From Macrolepiota albuminosa (Eukaryota; Basidiomycota; Agaricomycetes; Agaricales; Agaricaceae): 64,000 nt of DNA. Positions 56,531 to 64,000 of this stretch are shown here, piece after piece. The notes under the pieces were generated by a model, which saw only the letters and a program-made list of their open reading frames with translations, had not been told where the DNA came from and made no database searches. The first letter of the stretch is position 1. The number at the start of each line of letters is the position of its first letter. The stretch spans positions 1,240,001 through 1,304,000 of the forward strand of contig JAMWFC010000115.1 of the NCBI GenBank assembly GCA_027475525.1, given 5' to 3'. The position numbers and the translations under genes are program-made.

Positions 56531-57177
56531 ATGTTGAGATCCAGGGGTCACTATGGCCATGACACCATAAGCACACAATACAAAGAGATAACCTTACACC
56601 ATATCACACTAATCACACTTATGTGAACAAAGCAGACTCAGACACATATATACACACTACAATATGAATAGCACCCTCAGTCATTGTTACACAGACTAAG
56701 GGTGAGCTTTTTGGTAGTGTCACTGCAGACACCATAGAAAATTCTCAAAGAACAACTTCTATAGGCCAGGATATTGTGGTGTGACCTGCTTTCTGTAAAA
56801 GGATTGAACCTTCATATTACCAAGGGCAAGAATGCATTTACACATGAATCCCAGATTTTTGTTTGGGAGACAGTATGGTGTTGGCACTCAGCGATATACA
56901 TCATTCACCTTTATCCATCAACACCATCATCCTTATTCTACCATTCACCATCACCCCTGACTACTATTGTTTATATACAGACAATACTTTGTAACGTATC
57001 TTCAGACAATATATTTATATTGTACTGAGGGTGAGTCTTGCCAATCCGATGAACTATGATTATTTACTGATACACTACTTGTACAGATAGATTGACTTAT
57101 AGACTGTCAGGTAGTACAGACAATATATTTATATTGTACTGAGGATAGATTGACTTATAGACTGCCAGGTTCTAACA
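56531..57177 (+). repeat. copia LTR remnant(s)
   Basis: Repeat debris ending in a recognisable copia 5' LTR end (...TTCTAACA at 57177). Within it CAGACAATATATTTATATTGTACTGAGG occurs twice (57003 and 57117), and AGATTGACTTATAGACTG occurs twice, reproducing the duplicated stem-loop layout of COP1 and COP2 LTRs. CCTCAGTCATTGTTACACAGACTAAGG lies near 56686. The left limit is unclear. Confidence 0.55.
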
Positions 57178-57188
57178 GGTTATGGGCC
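57178..57188 (+). promoter_or_regulatory. copia primer binding site relic
   Basis: GGTTATGGGCC, identical to the COP1 primer site at 6994..7004 and likewise directly after an LTR ending in ACA. The element internal region is lost within about 30 bp. Confidence 0.6.
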
Positions 57189-57245
57189 TTTGCTCTTATA
57201 CACTCTAGATTCAAAGTGAAGACGACAGAACCTGAGTGCTTCACA

Positions 57246-57397
57246 ATCTTAAGGAACTCAAAGTGAAAAACGACCCGGATAAAGCATTGGTTATATATAT
57301 AATACACGTCTGGGCCGAACCCCAGCCAATGCTTGCATGCAAGAAATTCCACGATAAAGTAGATAGGACACAGGGAAGCTGAAGGTACATTAAAAGC
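57246..57397 (-). promoter_or_regulatory. orphan copy of the P450 promoter
   Basis: Aligns with 3209..3375 upstream of the P450 gene: TTAAGGAACTCAAAGTG, AAAAACGACC, a TATATATATAATACACGTC block, CGAACCCCAGCCAATGC, AAGAAATTCCACGAT and TAGGACACA. There are several mismatches and a shorter middle. No P450 coding sequence is next to it; the side where an ATG would lie is replaced by the copia primer-site relic. Confidence 0.7.
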
Positions 57398-57469
57398 TCT
57401 AATCTTTACGGAGCACTAACAGATGCAGAAGAGCAAAATGTTAGAACTTGGACAGTGCAGCAATATGTA

Positions 57470-57744
57470 GACCGTCGTCTACACCTAGAATATTACATAG
57501 TGAGCGTAAGTCCTCAGTAATGTGTAAACACAACTATATTAGAGTACCTAGAATATTACACAGTGAGCGTAAGTCTAGGTACAAATCATGTAAGTGTGAG
57601 TCCGTGTGAGGTAATGGTAATAGTCGACGTACCCTCAGTAATGTGTAAACACAACTGAGGGTACTCATGTCCGTGCGTCCTAGATATATGTGCTCTATGG
57701 ACAAAGCAGTCCTGGCCACCGTACATGTCAAAGCACCCTTAACA
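57470..57744 (-). repeat. solo copia-type LTR, minus strand (approximate ends)
   Basis: On the minus strand it starts TGTTAAGGGTGC (57744) and contains CCCTCAGTTGTGTTTACACATTACTGAGGG as a stem-loop. The loop core GTTGTGTTTACACATTACTGAGG is repeated once, and CTTACGCTCACT(G/A)TGTAATATTCTAGG occurs twice. This is the same layout as COP1 and COP2 LTRs. No target duplication was found, so the right end is tentative. Confidence 0.5.
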
Positions 57745-59152
57745 ATGGGTTGGGTATTCGCCACATCACATCATCACATCGTGATGTCCTAACACAAAAG
57801 ACTTGTGGAGGAGGTTTGTTGGACTGTTCGTAATTCTTGGACAGAAACTCTGCATTGCATTGTTCCAATTCTTGGACGGTAGCTCTGTGTTGTGATCTTC
57901 TGATTCTTGGAGAGCCCTTCCTCACATGTATGTACTCATGAAATGACACAATTGAACTTCTTGGAAGTGTTCAGAATTTTTGGTAAAATTACTGGCAATC
58001 TGAAACAATTGAACCTCTTGGAAGTGCTCAGAATTTTGGTAAAATCACCAACAATTGGAGCAGTTGTTCAATTTTGAGGTCACTCGAGATGTCTGTACCG
58101 CCATTGTTGTCATTTTGAGGAGTTGTAGTGAGAACTAGTTTTGTGGGTTGCAATGCTTTATATTTAGCCCGTAGAAATTTGGTCAATTGATTCAGAACAA
58201 AGGATCGAACGTGGAGATGATTTCCCGATCTTAGCTTAAACAGGATTTGGGTGGCTAACAAACCTCCAAAGGCTTTGAAAGCCCTTTTTCATATGTAGAG
58301 AAAACCGCCTTCAAGGCCTCCATGTGATCGTAAAATCTGATGCCAGCGGTGGGGATTTTCCCAGTCCTAAAGCTAGAAAGACGATGACGTAGATACCACC
58401 GTCGGTAAGTCTTTCAAGACTATCCATGTCTCTGAGGAGCTCATTGTCAAAAGTCGATAAGAGACGTTGAAGACGTAAGGAAACTCACAAATTCGCAGGC
58501 ATGGATAAAGGTTCAAATGACTATGCAAGCAGGAGGTTGTATAATCAATGCAATATGCGAGTGTTTTGGGCCTGATTCCTGAAAATGTGAGGTCTGGTGC
58601 ATTTAAACCAGATGCGCGAGTCCTTGTTATCGATGGAAAACAATTCAGAGGCTTAATTGGCATGGAATCGGGAACGTCCAGACTATAGAGCACAAGGGCA
58701 ATGAAGGAGATAATGGGTCTTGTTTGTTGGACAGAATAGAAACTGCGAATTGTTACAGCACAAAGTTGTGCCCAAAAAGTCAGGTCATCTCAAGGGAAAC
58801 GGGAATAAATGCAGAGAATATTTTCCTTCAAAGGATACAGACAAAGCAAATTGCTGTGCGACAAACGTAATTTGCCGATACCCCCACAAACGCCCATTGA
58901 AGTTTCTGATATGTGCAGCTAGTGTAGTCTATTGTTTTAGTGGTTGGCAACATTTGATCCCAACGCCGACGCCCACAACCAGGTGACCAACGTTGTTTTT
59001 CGTTCCAACCGACAATTCAAGGGGGAAAAGAGTGGATTCCTAAAGCAGCCCACAACCAGGTGACCAACGTTGTTTTTCGTTCCAACCGACAATTCAAGGG
59101 GGAAAAGAGTGGATTCCTAAAGCAGGATATCATCGACAGATCGTTAAACGTG
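57745..59152. other. no gene recognised
   Basis: Short ORFs without known domains. A direct repeat of about 59-bp period (CAATTGAAC.TCTTGGAAGTG.TCAGAATTTT) lies at 57949..58060. A 77-bp tandem duplication lies at 58971..59124. Confidence 0.4.
58971..59124. repeat. 77-bp perfect tandem duplication (intergenic)
   Basis: Copies 58971..59047 and 59048..59124. Confidence 0.9.
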
Positions 59153-60118
59153 TCATTGTACCTTGTTCAACAAGTAACGAGGAAAAGATGATTGTGTGGA
59201 AGAGGCGAGAGCGAAATCACATGTCAGCTCCTCGTAATACTTTAAAGCAGGGTTGTTACAGATGGAAGAGTGCCACAACGAAGGCATCCCAAACCCACGA
59301 ATGGTCATAGTAGTATAATCCCAATATTCTGGAAGCCATCCCGCACACTCCCAATCAATGATACCGGAGATATGTCCGTCTTTCACGAGGATATTGTGCC
59401 GCATAAGGTCGCCATGTGCAAACACAATGGAATGCGACATATCTGCTAGACGTTCGATTTTCTTCGTCCCTTCATCGAATTCCGCTTGGCTCTTGTTCGC
59501 TTGATCACAATTTGTATGGCTCCGAGCGCGCACAAGATATCGGAAGAATTCGGACTTGTCAGAGCATGGGGGAATTACGCCATCACAAGCGCGGAAGGTT
59601 TTGATGTATGTGCCAGTGATAGAAGATATCTCTGGGCTGCGAGGATTTTTGCACTCCCTCAGACGAAGGAGACATTGGTGTAATTCGCCCATAATCGTAG
59701 ATCGTTCGTCATCAGAAAGGTCTTGCCACACCTGCGACAAGAGTTGACCTGGTACACGTGTCATCCAGATTGCACCAACTTCTGCGTATGGACAGATTGC
59801 ATAAAATAGAACCCTTGGGACAGGAAGCCCGAGAGTGAGCAAGTTTCATGGAAAGCGCTTCTTCCTCACGAGTGCGGTCTCCATACTTTAGGACAGTATT
59901 AAACGGCATCGCGTAAATGTTCAGGATTGGCTCGAAAGGATACTGTATTTTGAAGAACGTGCAGTATCTACCATAGCAGTACAGCAGGATTCCCATGATG
60001 ATTTCCTCCAGGATGAACCACGATACTCTCCTAAAGAGCTTGGAACGCTTTGGAGGAATATTCTTCGCAGAGATAGATTAGTCACCTCAAAGCTTAAAAA
60101 TGGAAGACATACCGGCAT
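59153..60118 (-). pseudogene. aminoglycoside-phosphotransferase-family kinase, one frameshift
   Basis: Fungal APH-family protein (small-molecule kinase fold; the real substrate is unknown). Exon 1 (60118..60113, ATG-CCG) and a 50-bp GT-AG intron lead to 60062..59153. The order is PPKRSKLFRRVSWFILEE, FEPILNIYAMPFNTVLKYGD, EEEALSMKLA, then LGLPVPRVLFYAICPYAE, IWMTRVPGQLLSQVW, the catalytic loop AHGDLMRHN, the metal-binding IIDWE, and AGWLPEYWDYT. All catalytic elements are present. Between MKLA and LGLPVPR (near 59835..59850) the frame shifts by one base, so it is either a young pseudogene or a sequence error. About 300 aa, normal for the family. Confidence 0.75.
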
Positions 60119-61177
60119 TATAAAGCAGTAGAGGTTTGTTTTAGAACGTTCAAAACTACGAACTGGAAAGATGTTGATGTTGTGTGGCAATTGGACGAAC
60201 GGCTAAGGGGATTGTGCCCAAAAGAGTAGTGTTTCGTCACACGAGACCAGAGCCTCACGGGGAGCCCTTAACCTTTAACCGCCATGTGCCCACTAACCCT
60301 GGGCACAGCAGATGCGCCTAACACGCCTTCTGCTAACTCGAAAATGTCACTCTAACAGAGTAGAGCCTAATCAGCTCTCAAGCGCCCCCCCCTATGATAA
60401 CTTGGAGTCCTAGAACCCAAGCACGTCCCCCAAAGGACAAGACTCCAGAAGGACGAGCGCAATCGAGCTCGCCTGAGGAGATTCGTGCATGCACGAAAAT
60501 TTTCAAACACGGAGGGCGTACCCGAGTTCAGGGTCGGAACGGACCATACCCAACCACACAGTAGCTCGGATGCGAAGCAGCCCCCTGCACCATGAAGGAA
60601 TGGCAACGTAAGGAGGACTAGAAGTAAAAAAGACTGAATACAGGAGTACACCGGAAGTAGAGTGAAAGAGGACTCACGATCCTGCTAAGAGTGGGGAGCC
60701 CGCGGGTAGTCGAATTAGGGACACCCACAGATAAGCACGACCCTCAGATTAAGGCATGGCTATAGAACTAGACAAACGGAAACCTTGTTACGACTTTTTA
60801 CTTCCTAAAGCATCCCCGGCTCTCTTACGTAAGTAACGAGAAGAGGGTTATGTCCTTTGTGATTAGTCATCACTCACAAGCCTCCTCTATTCAACAGAGC
60901 TTACACGGCATCTACTTCGGCCTCTCGCGGTTAGAGATGGTCTGCCGTCTATTGCAGTGTTGAGTGTGTATAGACGTCGTATGGAAGTAATCAAAATCTT
61001 ACGTGATCAATGCAGCGACAGATCGAGTGGCCTTACGGAAATTAGCTTGGCCTGTAACTCTCTTGGACATTGCGCGGATTGCACGGTCAATAACGGGGAG
61101 ATCTTGTTCAAATTTGCTTTTAAGGACTCCGCCCCGTATAATTCAATGGATGAATACATCATCTATTGACCCCTCCC
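60119..61177. other. no gene recognised; holds an 18S fragment
   Basis: Upstream regions of the APH gene and the GMC gene. Short ORFs (60367..60651 minus, 60957..61169 plus) have no known domain. The only recognised piece is the rRNA-like segment at 60776..60806. Confidence 0.4.
60776..60806 (-). other. 31-bp fragment matching the 3' end of 18S rRNA
   Basis: On the minus strand it reads AGGAAGTAAAAAGTCGTAAC followed by AAGGTTTCCGT. This is the universally conserved 18S 3' segment except for one extra A. The flanks do not continue as 18S on either side. Confidence 0.6.
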
Positions 61178-63511
61178 ATGAAACTTGTTTGGCTCTCCTT
61201 GCCTCTAGTACTCAATGCTATCCGCTCGGCAGCAGTCCTTTATCGGAGCATACAAACTCTGCCCACAACTATTTATGATTTTATCATCGTCGGCGGTCAG
61301 CCCAACACAATCTCAGAGATCAACCAGGATTACTTACGGCTCTTTCCAGGCGGAACTGCAGGGAACGTCATTGCAAATCGTTTGACGGAGAATCCGAAAT
61401 GGAAGGTGCTTGTCGTGGAAAGCGGCCCTTCGTAAGCATTAGTTGACTTTATCGGCATGCAACTGATTCTGATTGTTCAAAGCAACGAGGATGTTCTTGC
61501 GTCAATCGTACCAATGTATTTCGGCGCTTTGCCGCAGTCGTATGACTGGAACTACACAACAACACCTCAAGAGGCCTTAGGTGGGCGAGTATTGAATTAC
61601 ATAAGAGGTCACATCCTCGGTGGATGCAGCTCAACCAGTATGTTTTCAGTAATGAGTCTTGTGGTGTGAGTAAGAACTGATGGTTTGCTACTTGCGAAGA
61701 TGGAATGTTCTATACCCGAGGTTCGTCTTCCGATTTCGACCGCTATGCAGAAGTGACGGGTGATCCGGGCTGGTCCTGGAAGAACCTGCAACAATACATC
61801 AAAAAGGCCAGTCGCTTTCCAGCCGTTTCTTTGCATTTTTCTTTACGAAAGTCCTCTTGATTTGGAAACTCAGAATGAGCGCTGGACTACACCAGCGGAC
61901 AATCACAACACTACCGGTCAATTTGATCCTGGAGTACACGGATTTGAAGGGATTAATGCGGTCAGCCTTTCCGGTTATGAGCAGAGCATCGATCCACGCA
62001 TCATTCAAACCGCGAAAGATCTTCCTGACGAGTTTCCTTTTAACCTTGACATGAACTCGGGAAGCTCTCTGGGGCTGGGTAGGACGTCGAGCATCATCTG
62101 GTGTTTATCTGTTTGTCTTATGCACTCGCAGGTTATCTGCAGCAAACTATTGATAAGGGCAAACGAAGCAGTTCGGCAACTTCGTATCTGGCGCCGCAGT
62201 TCTTGAAGCGGTCTAACTTGGACGTTCTTACCAATATACGTGTGACTCGTATAATTCAGACGGGCTTTTCCAAAGGACTCCCCGTTTTTGGGGCTGTTGA
62301 AGTTTGCCATAATCCTAGTGGTATCTCAACGTTCAGCTTCTCAAGAACACATGCTAACTCGCGTCATAGATCACCATCACCACAAACGCTTAGTTGCGTC
62401 GAAAGAGATTATCTTGTCTGCTGGCGTGATTGGTACACCACAACTGTTACTAAACTCAGGCATTGGAGAGTCTTCTGAGCTTCGTTCAGTTGGAATTGAG
62501 CCTGTACTTCATTTGCCTGATGTAGGAAAGAACTTCTCGGATCAGCCTGCTGTCTCGGTATCATGGCTCGTGAACTCCACTAGTAACGACAACATCTATG
62601 AGTGCGTCCATGTGATCCAAATACTCACAATATACTCAGAGTCCTCTAGTATCTCAAGAGACCCGGAACTACAGACAAAGTACTTCCAGCAGTGGCAGAC
62701 TAATCAAACAGGACCGTTCTCCGCTACTGGCTTTTCCTTCATCTTCTGGGGCCGATTACCAGATGATTTGTCCATCTTTCAAATGTCTACTGATCCTGCG
62801 TCAGGGAAGAACACGCCTCATTATGAGATAATCTTCTCTGTAAATACGTCCTAGGTCAAGCATCTTGCCGCAGCTCACTTGCTCATTGTCAGAACGGAGG
62901 GATTTTTCCGATACGCGAAGGTCCCTACCTCTCGTTATCGAATATAGTTGTGTCTTCTGCCAGTCGTATGCCGCCCCATTCCCTCCTCTGAAGCAACTCT
63001 AATAATGTGTTCAAGGTGGAAATGTCACATTGAAGACATCCAACCCTTTCGACCATCCCCTCATCAATCCTGGTATCTTAAACTCTGAATATGATAGATT
63101 GGCCCTACGAGAATCAGTGAAGAAGTCCATACGCTTCGTATCTGCTCCTGCATGGAAGGACTTCATAATTCGGCCTGACGGAGGCCTGGAAAACGTCGCC
63201 ACGGATGACGATCTAGACAGGTTTATTTTGAATTCCGCCTTCCTTGGCCTGCACGGTGTAGGGACTGCGGCCATGTCGGCTAAAGGTGTTTCACATGGGG
63301 TAGTAGACCCAGATCTGCGTCTCAAGGGCGCTTTGAGGCTTCGTGTCGTCGATGCGTCGGTTATGGTGAGTCTCGGGTCTTCATCGGTCCCCACAGGTTG
63401 ACCTTCATGCCGAAACATCAGCCATATGTACCAGCAGCACACACTCAAGCCCCGGTTTACATCATCGCTGAAAGAGCTGCCGACTTAATCAAGGATTTCT
63501 GGCACGAATAG
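61178..63511 (+). CDS. GMC oxidoreductase, aryl-alcohol-oxidase type, complete, 11 exons
   Basis: A secreted FAD enzyme, probably oxidising aromatic or other alcohols to aldehydes with H2O2 release. Exons: 61178..61295, 61350..61431, 61483..61637, 61700..61806, 61874..62078, 62132..62320, 62370..62601, 62650..62839, 62893..62965, 63016..63365, 63422..63511. Sum 1791 nt, 596 aa, no frame break. It has a signal peptide (MKLVWLSLPLVLNAI), FAD-binding IIVGGGTAGN near residues 36-45, GGCSSTNGMFYTRG (GMC signature 1), SAGVIGTPQLLLNSGIG (signature 2), and catalytic His530 (LHGVGTA) and His574 (PAAHTQAPVY). The two are 44 residues apart, as in aryl-alcohol oxidases. Intron 4 appears to use a GC donor (AAG|GCCAGT); intron 6 has a clear CTAAC branch site. 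Intron positions are inferred by eye. Confidence 0.92.
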
Positions 63512-64000
63512 TTTGTTCTAATTTTTTGTGGTGGGTTGCCCGACTGTGCAACGATTAAATCAGTAGATCCTAGAGTTCATACACTCGGGACTTACGATGT
63601 AACGAAACAAGCTTTGGACAGAATGAGCGCGGTCGGCCCAACAAATTCTGAAGAATCAAAATAATCAAAGAAAAGAGAACAAAAAGAAAAATAAGCTTTT
63701 GAGGGGTCAAACGATGAAAAATCACTGAGTGTCTGCTGAGCATCGCAACCAGCTGCTGGCTGCCTGAAGATATCTATATCTTACTGTCCAGCCCTAAGAT
63801 GTCTTGAACATTGATAGTCATATCGACTTAGTTGTGAGACGGGCTTCGATTCTTTGAGTGTTGCAAGCCGCGACGCGGGAAAATGGTAAAAACATATATA
63901 GTCCCTTGACATCAGAATACTATTGTGGAATTGTCGCGCGAAGGCGCTACTACGATGAATCTCACTCAGCACTAACGACGAATCCTTACAAGCACTGAAA
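63512..64000. other. 3' flank of GMC gene; possible promoter near the edge
   Basis: No gene recognised. AACATATATAGTCCC near 63891 could be a TATA box for a gene starting beyond the window. Confidence 0.35.

Noticed and set aside
57003..57148. Duplicated block near 57 kb as another assembly duplication
   Set aside because: The offset is 114 bp, not 77, and the layout matches the natural internal repeat of copia LTRs.
62288..62370. Suspected frameshift in the GMC gene
   Set aside because: A 49-bp GT-AG intron (62321..62369) with a CTAAC branch site restores the frame.

Overview
The window looks like a scaffold from a mushroom-forming basidiomycete (Agaricomycetes). The evidence is a multi-intron cytochrome P450 and a multi-intron GMC/aryl-alcohol-oxidase-type gene, both with introns of about 50 bp, micro-exons and CTAAC-like branch points, a hydrophobic-surface-binding (HsbA) family relic, and Ty1/copia and Ty3/gypsy elements with fungal-type domain orders. 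A 100-base run of N (23430..23529) marks a scaffold join.

Layout. 1..6714: half of a tRNA-Ile(AAU), an intact 13-exon P450 (minus), an aspartic-protease relic, a short secreted-protein ORF and a broken HsbA gene. 6715..19278: copia element COP1 (279-bp LTRs, TSD AGAAT), which carries a complete chromodomain gypsy element GYP1 in reverse orientation (9726..16221, 519-bp LTRs, TSD GTTTT). 20768..21426: N-terminal part of an AMSH-like gene (minus). 21682..22537: 5' LTR and leader of a truncated gypsy (GYP2). 23152..40704: decayed copia COP2 (TSD ACTGG), into which gypsy GYP3 (24658..36201, TSD TAAAT) inserted. 40705..44544 and 56268..56530: an old degenerate gypsy GYP4, split by the younger gypsy GYP5 (44545..56262, TSD TTTCT). 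56531..57744: copia LTR debris and an orphan copy of the P450 promoter. 59153..61177: a phosphotransferase (APH family) gene with a frameshift and a scrap of 18S rRNA sequence. 61178..63511: an intact 11-exon GMC oxidoreductase.

About 48 of 64 kb is retrotransposon sequence, nested two deep at three places with every target-site duplication recoverable. The host genes (P450, GMC oxidase, APH-like enzyme, HsbA and protease relics) suit a secreted or oxidative lifestyle but show no evident operon-like linkage.

Two results stand out. First, the related gypsy elements GYP3 and GYP5 carry a large third ORF (about 1,070 codons in GYP5) between pol and the 3' LTR. It is conserved along its length between the two copies and resembles no family I recognise. 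Second, sixteen tandem duplications in this window are all exactly 77 bp long. They look like untrimmed k-mer overlaps left by a de Bruijn assembler, and they create false frame breaks in the gypsy genes. Coordinates here are those of the sequence as given.
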